DNA from: an uncultured Desulfovibrio sp.
Lineage (GTDB): Bacteria; Desulfobacterota; Desulfovibrionia; Desulfovibrionales; Desulfovibrionaceae
Length of the DNA: 46,451 bases
Direction of reading: 5' to 3'
Assembly (NCBI GenBank): GCA_913063155.1
Contig: CAJXYU010000009.1
Span: forward strand, 139,760 to 186,210
Under the pieces are notes generated by a model. That model saw nothing but the letters and a program-made list of their open reading frames with translations. It did not search any database and had not been told where the DNA came from. A program made the position numbers and the translations under genes. Of the stretch, positions 23,999-32,942 are shown piece after piece. Numbering within the stretch: position 1 is the stretch's first letter; every line of letters begins with the position of its first letter.

Positions 23999-26908
23999 CT
24001 ATTGGCCACAGGCGCCGCGGAAGTCGCACCATTGGCATTGCCTGCCGGGAGCGGCCTCGAACGAGCCTGCGGAGTGGATGTGGCGGGCCAGGAAGCGCAT
24101 GAGTTCGGGGATCATGTCCTTTATGATTTCCCGCATCTCCTCCCTGGGCCACCGTTTATTGCCCTTGTTGGGGAAAAGGTACGCCTCGGCGCCGCCTGAG
24201 GCAAGTTCTACCAGCCCGGCATTGATGCATTCTCCGCCCATGTCGCCCTGGTCGTAGAGGTAAAGATAGGACGGGAGCTGGACGCTCTGCACCGCCTTGC
24301 TCAGGTCCGGCAGCAGTCGGGGATCTTCGGAAGCCGAATCAAAGGTGTGCATGCGTTCCCACAATTCCCGGTTTTCCCAGAAAGTGGCTGCGGGTTTGCG
24401 CAGGCCGCCGGTCTTGTAGTCCAGGATGAGTATGCTTTCCTCGCGTTTGTCCACGCGATCAAGGAAGCCGTGCAGAGGGATGTCCATGCCTTCGGTTTGG
24501 AGAACCGCCTTGGCCTCCACCTCCAGCCCGAGGATGGTGGTGGGCATGTCCTGAGCCCGCAGGAATTGGTGCAACCGGTGTCTGCCCGCAAAGAGCAGGG
24601 CGGTCTGCCCATCGAAGGGCAGATGCCGGTAAACGTCGCTTTCCAGCAGCCGCTTGCGGAAGAGGTCCAGCAGCAAGGCCGCGTCCAAATGCGCCGGGAC
24701 CATGGTCGTGCCTGCGTGCGGCTCCAGAAATTCGCGCAGTACCTCGTGCAGCAGGGAACCGAATTCGGCCCGGTCTCCTTCTTCGGAGACCGTGTCCACC
24801 GGCCGCAGCGTGGTCAGGTAGTTGAAAAAGAATTTTTTGGGGCAGGTCAGATAGGCATCCAATAGAGACGGTGTCAGCCCCTTGGTCGTTAATTTTTCCT
24901 GCAGCCGTGCCTGCATTTGTTCGGTCAGGGGAATACCCGCTGCACCGAAAGGTACCGGGCTGGATTTGAATATCACGGGCCTGACTTCCGGATCGCCGGT
25001 GTGGATCAGGTCGCCCTTTTGTTTCTCCATGTCCCAGAGCAGTTGCTCCACGAATCGGGAGCGTACGCTTTTGGAGTCCAGCAAGCCTGGTTGGATGCCG
25101 CTCTGGTAGAGGATGACCGCTTCCTCGGCTCCCATGATCAGCCTATAAAAGTTGTAGGCCGCCACGTTGTCCCGTTCGCGCGAGTCCGGCAGCCCCAGAA
25201 GCTTGCGCATGGGGTCGGGCAACAGCGGGTCGAACGGGGTGACGCCGGGCAGCTTTTCCTCAACCGCGTCCATGATGCACAGTCGTTTGAAGTGGAGTAG
25301 GCGTGTTTCCAGCACACCGAGTACCTGGAGCCCGGTGATGGGGTCCGGTTCAAAGGAGACACGCTCCTGGCCCAGCAGCCGGCGCAGAATTGAGAACAAA
25401 ATGGGTTTGGAAAAGGGCTCGTCCGTGGTCAGTGCGCCTTTGAGTTCCGGGATGACCGAAGTGGAGAGCCGGTAGAGGCATTCCGCATCCACAAGAAAGT
25501 TATGCCAAATGTCTGCGCCTTTGGCATGCAGCATCGCCACCAGCGACGCAAGAGCTTCAGCCAGGCCGGCCAGGCTGGATGTCGTCTCGAAATTCGTGAG
25601 ACATGTCTTGAGGATGCCTGCCCTGAGCGGTTCGCATTGGGAGGAGGTGATTTCTTCCAGCGGGGCCGTTCCATAGGGTGGAGACCATGCGAACGGGTCC
25701 AGGGACGTGCTGCCCTGGCGTATTTCGCCTTCCCAGAGTTGCAGCACCTGTCGCAGGGGGACGTCCTGGCTGTCGCCGAGCATTTTCAGGTAGGGATGGC
25801 GGATGAGATTGATAAGGTCTTTCCAGTGGTAACGGCCGTCGGGTAGCCGGTTTTCCTGCAGGGTGAGAATGGTTTCCAGGAGCCGGGCCAGGGAGGAACG
25901 CTCCAGGGGGTAGCCCATGGAAATGTTCACCGGCTCGTCGGGCAGATGGTGCAGCACGGGCAGGAGTGCTCCGGTGTCCGGCAGCACGATGGCCGTTTCC
26001 GGATGCCCGTCGCCAAGGTCCAGCTCTTCCTGAAGTGCCGTGAGCTGGGAGTGGCGGTCAAAGCCCTCCCGAAAGCGGATGGCGGGTTGTGAGTCCATGA
26101 TCTCCAGGCCTTCCAAAAGGATGGGCCGGGTTTTCCATGCCTCCATCCAGACAGCGTGCTCGGCCACGGCCCAATGGTGGTGCTGGCCGAAGGCCAGGGA
26201 AGGGTCCGAGTGCCAGAGCACTTCCGCGATGCCTTCCTGCCACAGGGCGTGCAACAGTTTGTCCTCGGCTCCGCTCAGGGCGTAAAATCCGGCGGCCACC
26301 AATGTCCTGCCCCTGAAATGGTCCACGGCGCGCTCGAGGTTGCGGGCGGCAAAGAGGCAGTCCAGTCCCGGCGTGGTCCAGTGCCGTTCCTCCAGCGCCG
26401 CCACATAGGCTGTGAAGATTGCCCGCAGTTGCTCAAGCAGGGCGGCTGCGTAGTCGGCCACTTCGCCTTCCATGTACGTGAGGTCATGTGGTTCCATGTC
26501 ATGGCGCAGCAGTTCCTCCATGAGCGCGGCCAGTTCCATGCCCCAGGGCAGGAAAGCCTCGCGGTCCAGTGCGGGAAGGGAGGCCAGCAGGCCACGTCCT
26601 TCCCTGCGCAGGGCCGAAACGATGTGAAAGAGCAACTCGGCCAGATCCAGCCGTTTGGCCTGTGGTCGCGTTTCGCCGTCCAGTTCGGCCCTGAGCGTGC
26701 CGATGAAGTCGGCGATGGAAGTCATCTCCGGCATGAAGCATGGCCGCGGTAGAACCGGGTGCTGCGCCAAATGTTTCTTCAGATACCGGCGCGGCCGGTT
26801 GTGGGTGAAGATGAGGGTCAGCTCCTGGAAGTCTCCCCGGGTCGCCAGCCAGTCGCCCAGAGCCGGCATGAAATTCGTATTCCAGGGAACGATGCGGATG
26901 GGCGTCAT
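23999..26908 (-). CDS. addB: AddB-like nuclease subunit (double-strand break repair)
   Basis: 969 residues. Pairs with AddA to process double-strand DNA ends for RecA recombination. There is no Walker A at the N-terminus (IRIVPWNTNFMPALGDWL), as in the alphaproteobacterial AddB branch and unlike Bacillus AddB. The C-terminal third has the RecB-type nuclease: YLTCPKKFFFNYL near residue 687 (first Cys of an Fe-S cluster), FGSLLHEVLREFLEPH, LDRVDKREESILILDYKTGG (catalytic Asp and DxK) and the last three Cys in QCQWCDFRGACGQ at the very C-terminus. The four Cys imply a 4Fe-4S staple. Its ATG overlaps the addA stop by 4 nt. Divergent in the middle, so the AddB name rests on nuclease, cysteines and neighbour. 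Confidence 0.88.
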   Translation of the reverse strand: MTPIRIVPWNTNFMPALGDWLATRGDFQELTLIFTHNRPRRYLKKHLAQHPVLPRPCFMPEMTSIADFIGTLRAELDGETRPQAKRLDLAELLFHIVSALRREGRGLLASLPALDREAFLPWGMELAALMEELLRHDMEPHDLTYMEGEVADYAAALLEQLRAIFTAYVAALEERHWTTPGLDCLFAARNLERAVDHFRGRTLVAAGFYALSGAEDKLLHALWQEGIAEVLWHSDPSLAFGQHHHWAVAEHAVWMEAWKTRPILLEGLEIMDSQPAIRFREGFDRHSQLTALQEELDLGDGHPETAIVLPDTGALLPVLHHLPDEPVNISMGYPLERSSLARLLETILTLQENRLPDGRYHWKDLINLIRHPYLKMLGDSQDVPLRQVLQLWEGEIRQGSTSLDPFAWSPPYGTAPLEEITSSQCEPLRAGILKTCLTNFETTSSLAGLAEALASLVAMLHAKGADIWHNFLVDAECLYRLSTSVIPELKGALTTDEPFSKPILFSILRRLLGQERVSFEPDPITGLQVLGVLETRLLHFKRLCIMDAVEEKLPGVTPFDPLLPDPMRKLLGLPDSRERDNVAAYNFYRLIMGAEEAVILYQSGIQPGLLDSKSVRSRFVEQLLWDMEKQKGDLIHTGDPEVRPVIFKSSPVPFGAAGIPLTEQMQARLQEKLTTKGLTPSLLDAYLTCPKKFFFNYLTTLRPVDTVSEEGDRAEFGSLLHEVLREFLEPHAGTTMVPAHLDAALLLDLFRKRLLESDVYRHLPFDGQTALLFAGRHRLHQFLRAQDMPTTILGLEVEAKAVLQTEGMDIPLHGFLDRVDKREESILILDYKTGGLRKPAATFWENRELWERMHTFDSASEDPRLLPDLSKAVQSVQLPSYLYLYDQGDMGGECINAGLVELASGGAEAYLFPNKGNKRWPREEMREIIKDMIPELMRFLARHIHSAGSFEAAPGRQCQWCDFRGACGQ

Positions 26909-29900
26909 ATGCTCACCTCCCGGATTTCATGGAGGTCGAGATAAACGACCACGCCATACAGCTTCGGTGCGGTGGAGGGCATATCCTTGAGCAGGTTCAG
27001 GTATCGTGCAACCTGTTTCTCGTGTTCGTCGTATTTCTGGCCGGTCTTGAATTCCACCACCACGGTCTCTTTTCTTCCCAGATATAAATGGTCCACGCGG
27101 TGAAACGCGCCGTCCTCATCCATGATTTCCGGTTCGCTTTTGCCTTCGGACAACCAGATACGCAGGCGCGGTTCGGACGTGACCCATTCCAGCATGGTCT
27201 GCAAGTCGGCATCGAGCCGGATGCGTTCGTCGTCGGTGAGTGAAACCAAGGCCGGGAAATCCTGAAGGGCTCGTTCCTTGGCGCGTTGGATGTCGCGGGC
27301 CTCGTCGCCCGTGAATTGCAGATGCTCCATGGAGCGGTGCGCCACTTCGCCACGCATGGTGGCAGTGTAAATATATTCGTCCAATGTGTGGCGGTAGACG
27401 CGCATCCTGGGCAGCCAAGTCAGTAGTTCTGCCGGTTCGCTGCGTGGCGGCAGATCGGGCGGCATGGGCTGTTGTCCCTGTTCGGGCTTCTTGCGCGATC
27501 CCTCTGGCTGTACGCCGAATTCGTTGACGGCCGTGCCGGTGTCTTCGAAAAGCAGTTCCATGGACCGCAGGGCAGGGTAGGCCCCTGCCCCGGAGACCGA
27601 TTCCGGGTACAGGCCGTAGAGCTCTTCGCGGGCGCGGGTCCAGGCCACATAGAGCAGGTTGAGCTGTTCGCGGACGGCGCGGCCCATTTCCGCGTAATAG
27701 GGTTGGCCCAGGGTTTCCTTAAGCGGCGTGAGTATACGCAGACCGTCCACGGTGCGCAGGGTGTAATCCTTGTTGGGTTTGGCCTGCCAGTGGTGGAAAG
27801 GTACGATGACCACCGGGAACTCCAGTCCCTTGGATTTGTGGATGGTCATGATGCGCACGGCGTCCACGTTTTCCGGCAGGGGCACCTTTTCCTCTTCCGA
27901 ATTCTCGGCCCAGAAATCCAGGAAAGTGGATAGGGAACCGTAACCTTTTTCCTCGGCCAGGTGCACTACTTCCAGAAAACGCTTCAGATAGAGCAGGGCG
28001 TCCGGGTGGCGTTGCTCGATACGGAAGACGTCGACGATGTCCTGAACGAGGTCATAGGGAGTCATGACTCCGGATTTATTGAAGAACGGCTTGATGTACA
28101 GGACCCATGCGCCCTGAAAGTTCTCGGAGAAGGAGACTCCGAAGGGGCGTTTGCGGGGAGCGGTGATCCAATCGTAGATCGCTTCCTCGCCGATGCCGGT
28201 TTCCTGAAGGAAGACCTCCTGCCCGGTGATGAATTCGGCCAGGGCAAGTTCGTTGCGCGGGTAGTCGAGATACTGGAGGAAAGCCGTGATTTGGCGCACG
28301 ATGGGGTGGCGGTCCAGGCGCAGGCTGCTCTCGGTGATGACCGGTATGCCCTTTTCCACCAGCAGGTCGCAGACCAGCGAGCCGTGGTGCCGGTTGCGCA
28401 CCAGCACGGCGACATCCCGGAAATTTCGGCGTGAAAGCAGGTCGTCCATGAGCGAGGACAGGCGGTTCAGGGTGGCGTCCTCGATCTCTTCGTTCCTGCC
28501 GCCCTCCACCTGCTCGAAACGCACGTAACCCTCGGTGCCGGTGTTGATGGGGGCGACTCCTTGTGTGCAGTCGCTGAAATCGGAACGAAGCTGCTTGGCA
28601 AAGGTGTCGCAGAAACCTTCGGGCGGGGTTTTGAAAAGGATCTTGGCCAGGTCCAGGGGGGGCTCGTCCTCCTCGAAGCGATGGAAGAATCGGTTGTTGA
28701 ATTCCACCACGTGACGGTGGCTGCGCCAGTTGTCCGGCAGGCTTTCGCCGGATTTGGACATGGCGGTCTCGGAAAGTTCGGGGATGTGCAGAATTTCATC
28801 GAAAAGGTCCGCGTCTCCCCCGCGCCAGCCGTATATGGCCTGCTTCACGTCGCCCACGTAGAAAAGGCTGCCGCCTTTGGACAGGCACTCCTCTCCGATG
28901 GGTTGAATGGCCTTCCACTGAGAGCGGCTGGTGTCCTGAAATTCGTCGATGAGCAGGTGGTGCAGGCGGCAGCCCATGCGGCAGAACGCCTCGGGCACCA
29001 CGGGAGTTTCCAACAGCCGGTTCACATGCCCGGCCAGGGTTGAGCCGAGAATTACACCTTGGCGGCGTTCGATGTCGTCCAGCATATCAAGAATGATACG
29101 GGCCATGTCCACCACCGGGGCCAAGCTGTAGGCTCCGGCCAGTACGGCCTGCTGCCGTTTGTATTCCTGCCAGCCCCTCTTGAGCGCCTCGTAAAGTCTT
29201 TCGCCGTCCGGGCCGACGTTGTCCTTGCCCGCCTTGTTGATGCAGGCGCGCAGGCTTTCCTTGAGCAGCATGGCCGAGTCTTTCCCCGGCGAGTCGAACA
29301 GGGGCATGCCGTCGAGTTTGGCCAGACATTTTGTGAAGTTGGCGCTGGCGGGAAGAGTATTCTGCCTGATGTAGTCCTGCATGGCAGCCACGCGCCGTTT
29401 GAGGGCGGCATTGGCATGGGTCAGCTTTTCCAGCAGGGTTTCCTGGTCCGTGACCACGGCCACGGATTCTTCCCGGAGATACATGGCCATATCCAGCAGC
29501 CTGGTGCGAACTGAATCCATAAGCCAGAATCCTTTGCGGGATTCGGCCAGGACCATGGTTTCCAAGGCATCGGCCAGCATGTCGTGTTCCTGGCCGCCGT
29601 CTTCGCACCGGGCCACGAATCGCTCGAAAGCCGTACCGAAGAGTTTTTGTTCGTCGAATGCGATTTCGAAATCCGGGCGTACGCCGAATTCCAGGGCGAA
29701 GAGCCGCAGGAGTAGATTGAGGAGACTGTCAATGGTGCGGATGTTCAGTCGATGGTAACGCCGCAGGATGGATTGCAGGTTGCGTTCGTCGCGGAATCTG
29801 TCGTGGCCGGGTTGGTTGGCGCGATCGCCCTTGCCCAGCGCGCCCTCCTTGAGGGTCGTGATTACGCGTTCCTTCATTTCGGCGGCGGCTTTGTTGGTGA

Positions 29901-30069
29901 AGGTTACGGCCAGGATTTCCGGCCAGGAATACCCACCGGGGCCGCGTCCCATGCAGGCGAAGCGGTGCTGGTCCCGCCCCGATCCGTCCAGTAGAGACAG
30001 GAAGCGGCGAGTGAGTTGATAGGTCTTGCCGGAACCGGCGGAAGCCTTGACTTGCTTGAGTTCGGACAT
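26905..30069 (-). CDS. addA: AddA-like helicase-nuclease (UvrD/RecB superfamily)
   Basis: 1054 residues. N-terminal SF1 helicase: Walker A KASAGSGKTYQLTRRFL at about 8-24, AVTFTNKAAAEMKERV (motif Ia), LLIDEFQDTSRSQW (motif II, near 373), YVGDVKQAIYGWRGGDADLF (motif III), then MTIHKSKGLEFPVVIVPFHHW (motif V) and LLYVAWTRAREEL (motif VI). The C-terminal nuclease carries HRVDHLYLGRKETVVVEFKTGQ with Asp and E-x-K, and a QVARYLNLL helix, all as in AddA/RecB. Together with AddB it should form a DNA end resection enzyme responding to a Chi-like sequence, which I cannot identify here. The 4-nt overlap with addB means coupled translation. Confidence 0.93.
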   Translation of the reverse strand: MSELKQVKASAGSGKTYQLTRRFLSLLDGSGRDQHRFACMGRGPGGYSWPEILAVTFTNKAAAEMKERVITTLKEGALGKGDRANQPGHDRFRDERNLQSILRRYHRLNIRTIDSLLNLLLRLFALEFGVRPDFEIAFDEQKLFGTAFERFVARCEDGGQEHDMLADALETMVLAESRKGFWLMDSVRTRLLDMAMYLREESVAVVTDQETLLEKLTHANAALKRRVAAMQDYIRQNTLPASANFTKCLAKLDGMPLFDSPGKDSAMLLKESLRACINKAGKDNVGPDGERLYEALKRGWQEYKRQQAVLAGAYSLAPVVDMARIILDMLDDIERRQGVILGSTLAGHVNRLLETPVVPEAFCRMGCRLHHLLIDEFQDTSRSQWKAIQPIGEECLSKGGSLFYVGDVKQAIYGWRGGDADLFDEILHIPELSETAMSKSGESLPDNWRSHRHVVEFNNRFFHRFEEDEPPLDLAKILFKTPPEGFCDTFAKQLRSDFSDCTQGVAPINTGTEGYVRFEQVEGGRNEEIEDATLNRLSSLMDDLLSRRNFRDVAVLVRNRHHGSLVCDLLVEKGIPVITESSLRLDRHPIVRQITAFLQYLDYPRNELALAEFITGQEVFLQETGIGEEAIYDWITAPRKRPFGVSFSENFQGAWVLYIKPFFNKSGVMTPYDLVQDIVDVFRIEQRHPDALLYLKRFLEVVHLAEEKGYGSLSTFLDFWAENSEEEKVPLPENVDAVRIMTIHKSKGLEFPVVIVPFHHWQAKPNKDYTLRTVDGLRILTPLKETLGQPYYAEMGRAVREQLNLLYVAWTRAREELYGLYPESVSGAGAYPALRSMELLFEDTGTAVNEFGVQPEGSRKKPEQGQQPMPPDLPPRSEPAELLTWLPRMRVYRHTLDEYIYTATMRGEVAHRSMEHLQFTGDEARDIQRAKERALQDFPALVSLTDDERIRLDADLQTMLEWVTSEPRLRIWLSEGKSEPEIMDEDGAFHRVDHLYLGRKETVVVEFKTGQKYDEHEKQVARYLNLLKDMPSTAPKLYGVVVYLDLHEIREVSI

Positions 30070-30072
30070 GTT

Positions 30073-30960
30073 CTAGGAACCGTTTTGGATTCTGGTTGCC
30101 CGGTTGCCGCCGAGGACCACCAGGAAGACGGCGGCAATGATCAGTGCGCTGCCCGCATAACCCCAGACGCCGAAACTTTCACCGAAGAGGGTGAAGGCGG
30201 CCACGGCCGCCACCACCGGTTCAAGGGTGGCGATAACCGCAGCATGGGTGGCGTCCAGTCGCCGGAGACCTGCATAATACACGGAAAATGCGCCGTAGGA
30301 CGTCACCGCGGCCATGGCGACCAACAGTAGCCAAGTCTGCGGACTCTTGGGGGCGAAGTGCACGAAGGGCAGCAGGAGCAGTGCGCCGAAGGGCAGGGCG
30401 TAGAGAAAGACGGTCGGTGTGGAATAGCGGTAAAGGTATTTCTTGCCGAAGATGTAGTAGAGAGCGTAGGTCAGCCCGGAGACCAGGCCTGCCGCAAATC
30501 CGAACAGGTTGAAATCGATGTGGTTGCCGGAAAAAAGCGTGGGCCCCAGGCTGATGCAGGACACTCCCGCGATGGTCATGACCACGCAGGCCAGTTTGGC
30601 CCCGTTCAAGGCCTCTTCCAACACCAGTCGGGAAAGGAACGCCACCCAGGCCGGGGCCGTGTAGAGCAGCACTGCGGCGAGGGCCACTCCCACGTCGCGG
30701 ATGGCCAACTGGTAGGATGCGTAAAAAAGGGTCACGCAGACGACGCCGAAGGAGAGCAGCACGGGCAGGTCGCTACGCTTCACCTTGACGGCGTTCATAT
30801 ACTTGGCGTGGGCCGCGAAAAGCACCCAGGCGAACATGGCCCGCCAAAAAGCGATCTCCAGAGCGCTGACGTTTTCAGCCAGGATGAATTTGGTGAAGAC
30901 TCCTATGATCCCCCACATGACTGCGGCGGCCAGGACAAGGAATATCCCGCGGATGTCCAT
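30073..30960 (-). CDS. EamA/DMT-family permease
   Basis: 295 residues, about ten transmembrane helices, two EamA repeats. Starts MDIRGIFLVLAAAVMWGIIG; characteristic segments FKFILAENVSALEIAFWRAMF-like and LRRLDATHAAVIATLEPVVAAVAAFTLFGE in the second repeat, typical of RhaT/EamA exporters of amino acids or metabolites. Inner membrane. The ATG at 30960 follows directly after the TAG of the ornithine cyclodeaminase-like gene, and its stop is 3 nt before addA's ATG, so all are on one transcript. Pairing with an amino-acid-type enzyme upstream suggests export of a related compound, but this is only context. Confidence 0.9.
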   Translation of the reverse strand: MDIRGIFLVLAAAVMWGIIGVFTKFILAENVSALEIAFWRAMFAWVLFAAHAKYMNAVKVKRSDLPVLLSFGVVCVTLFYASYQLAIRDVGVALAAVLLYTAPAWVAFLSRLVLEEALNGAKLACVVMTIAGVSCISLGPTLFSGNHIDFNLFGFAAGLVSGLTYALYYIFGKKYLYRYSTPTVFLYALPFGALLLLPFVHFAPKSPQTWLLLVAMAAVTSYGAFSVYYAGLRRLDATHAAVIATLEPVVAAVAAFTLFGESFGVWGYAGSALIIAAVFLVVLGGNRATRIQNGS

Positions 30961-31947
30961 CTAGAGCTTTACCTTGGTTCCGAGCCCCTTGTCTGCGGCC
31001 ATGCCGTAGACGAGGGAGGCGGTCATGACGTCGTGACTGGCTATGCCCATGAGCACACCGCCGCGCAGTCCTTCGCGGACTCCCGGCTTCATGCCCGCGC
31101 AGACTTCGCCCATGTCCGCGTAGATGCTGTCCGCTCGGGGATATCCGTTCTGGAAATAGGCCCCCTGTTTCTGGGTCCAGATGTATTGGTTGCGGTTGTC
31201 GCAGATAAAGGTTGCTTCCTGCATGATCTCCTCGGAAAAGGCCGAACAGTAATCCACGGAAATGCACAGGGCTTCGGGTTTGATCATATCTTTGGTAATG
31301 AACCGTTTCGGCGATTCCACAATGGGGGTGCAGGTAATGATGACGTCCGCGTCGGCCACTGTGGTGCTGATGTCCTGATATGCCTTGAACTCGGCCGCGG
31401 GCAGTTCCGGGCGCATTTCGGAAAGGAAATTGTCGGTCTGGGTGTCGGATACGTCATAGACATTGACTTGCCTGAGTTTGGGGAAGACTTCGCGCATGGC
31501 GATAAGGTTGACCTTGCCCTGTACGCCAGCTCCGACGATGGCCACGGATTGTGTGTCCCGGCGGCCGAAGTGGCTGGCATAGACACCGGAGGCGGCTCCC
31601 GTGCGCCATGCCGTTATCCACCCCGCGTCCATGACGGCCCGGGGCAAGCCGGTTTCGGGTTCGGAAAGAAGCATGATGCCCGAAATGTAGGGCAGGCCCT
31701 TTGGAGTGTTCGGGGGATATCCGGAGACGCATTTGATTCCGCAATGGTCCACAGCACCGGCTACGTGACATGGCATGGCGTGGATGAAGCAGTTTTCGCG
31801 CGGGTGTATACCGATCTTGGCGGGCATTTCCACCTCGTTCGTTCCCAGCGCCATGAAGCCTTGTTCAACAGCCTGCATGATGCGGGGCATGGTGATGTTC
31901 AGTGATTCGATTTCGTCGCGGGATATCCACAGTACATCAAAGCTCAT
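30961..31947 (-). CDS. ornithine cyclodeaminase / mu-crystallin family dehydrogenase
   Basis: 328 residues. NAD(P)-binding Rossmann motif VAIVGAGVQGKVNLIAM around residue 130, preceded by WRTGAASGVYASHFGRRDTQS; later VYDVSDTQTDNF, DVIITCTPI and SVDYCSAFSEEIM. The family includes ornithine cyclodeaminase, alanine dehydrogenase (archaeal) and ketimine reductases; substrate is not predicted. A strong AGGAGG lies 6 nt before the ATG at 31947; a longer reading to 32013 has none. It heads a leftward string of OCD - EamA - addA - addB - PPC - lhgO genes with gaps of 0 to 13 nt or overlaps, suggesting one long operon. Confidence 0.88.
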   Translation of the reverse strand: MSFDVLWISRDEIESLNITMPRIMQAVEQGFMALGTNEVEMPAKIGIHPRENCFIHAMPCHVAGAVDHCGIKCVSGYPPNTPKGLPYISGIMLLSEPETGLPRAVMDAGWITAWRTGAASGVYASHFGRRDTQSVAIVGAGVQGKVNLIAMREVFPKLRQVNVYDVSDTQTDNFLSEMRPELPAAEFKAYQDISTTVADADVIITCTPIVESPKRFITKDMIKPEALCISVDYCSAFSEEIMQEATFICDNRNQYIWTQKQGAYFQNGYPRADSIYADMGEVCAGMKPGVREGLRGGVLMGIASHDVMTASLVYGMAADKGLGTKVKL

Positions 31948-32073
31948 GGCGCCTCCTTTCCAGTGCATCAGGTCCAGTGAATTATGTTTCCGATTGGTGT
32001 ATGAGTTTTTCAATCCTGCGTCAAAATTATTAAATGCTTGCGGTTGGTTTGCAGATCATTACTATGGTTCTTC

Positions 32074-32898
32074 ATGGATGAACCAACCGTATGCATACCC
32101 TCGGACTTTGACGGAATACGCCTGGACCGTGCCCTTGAAATGCTGCTTCCCGATGTGGGGCTGCGGCAGCGCCGTCGCATGTGCGAAGAAGGGCAGATCT
32201 ATGTGAACGGAGTACCGCGAAAGCCTGCCTTCAGAGTCTTTGAGGGGCAGCTGCTGGAAATACGCCTGCCCGAGCTGCAGGGCTCCATGGCCGAGTCCAT
32301 CGGTGTTCACGTGCTGAAAAAGGATTGCGCGTATGCCGCCATCTACAAGCCCGAGGGGGTGCACACCGCCGCCATTGCCGGACGGGAGAATGTGAGCGTC
32401 GAATCATTGTTGCCCCAGATGTTCCCGGACGAATGCGTGGTACTGCTCAATCGGTTGGACAACCCCACCTCGGGGATCGTCCTGGCCGCTTTGGCTCCTG
32501 GAGCTGAGGAGAGCTACCACAAATGCGAGGAAGCAGGGCGAATCACCAAGAAATATTATGCCAGGGTGCATGGACGGCTCATGCATAGCATGATCATCAA
32601 GAACAAGCTGGATACGGCCGGACGTAAAAAGACGAAAGTGCTGGCCGAAAACGATTCCGACGCCCGGCGTTGGACCGAGGTGGAGCCCATCGAGTTCGGC
32701 ATGGAATCCTGTTCAACCCTGGTACGTTGCACCATCCGGAAAGGAGCGCGGCATCAGATTCGCGCCCATCTTGCCTCGCAGGGCCATCCCATTCTCGGCG
32801 ATTCCCTTTATGGCAGCGACACCGACGAGCGGCTGCACCTGCATCACCACCACGTTTCCTTTGACGGATTCGAGGCGGTTTCTCCACCTCCCTTCTAA
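32074..32898 (+). CDS. RluA-family rRNA/tRNA pseudouridine synthase
   Basis: 274 residues. N-terminal S4-like RNA-binding part (FDGIRLDRALEMLLPDVGL, RRRMCEEGQIYVNG) and catalytic domain with YKPEGVHTAA and the nucleophile Asp in LNRLDNPTSGIVL (family HRLDxxTSG), then KKYYARVHG and IRKGARHQIRAHLASQGHPILGD. Isomerises uridine in rRNA or tRNA; target unknown. The ATG at 32074 (MDEPTVC) is taken rather than an upstream TTG at 32038; neither has a clear ribosome site. It diverges from the ornithine cyclodeaminase-like gene. The C-terminus has four histidines in a row (HLHHHHVSF), natural here. Confidence 0.9.
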   Translation: MDEPTVCIPSDFDGIRLDRALEMLLPDVGLRQRRRMCEEGQIYVNGVPRKPAFRVFEGQLLEIRLPELQGSMAESIGVHVLKKDCAYAAIYKPEGVHTAAIAGRENVSVESLLPQMFPDECVVLLNRLDNPTSGIVLAALAPGAEESYHKCEEAGRITKKYYARVHGRLMHSMIIKNKLDTAGRKKTKVLAENDSDARRWTEVEPIEFGMESCSTLVRCTIRKGARHQIRAHLASQGHPILGDSLYGSDTDERLHLHHHHVSFDGFEAVSPPPF

Positions 32899-32942
32899 CC
32901 CCGAAGATTGGAGAGTCCTCCATGGCAGCCGTCTCGGGGCGG

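Noticed and set aside
32899..32942. Terminator between the RluA-type and glycerate kinase genes
   Set aside because: A short CCCCGA/TCGGGG pairing exists, but no T run follows on either strand.
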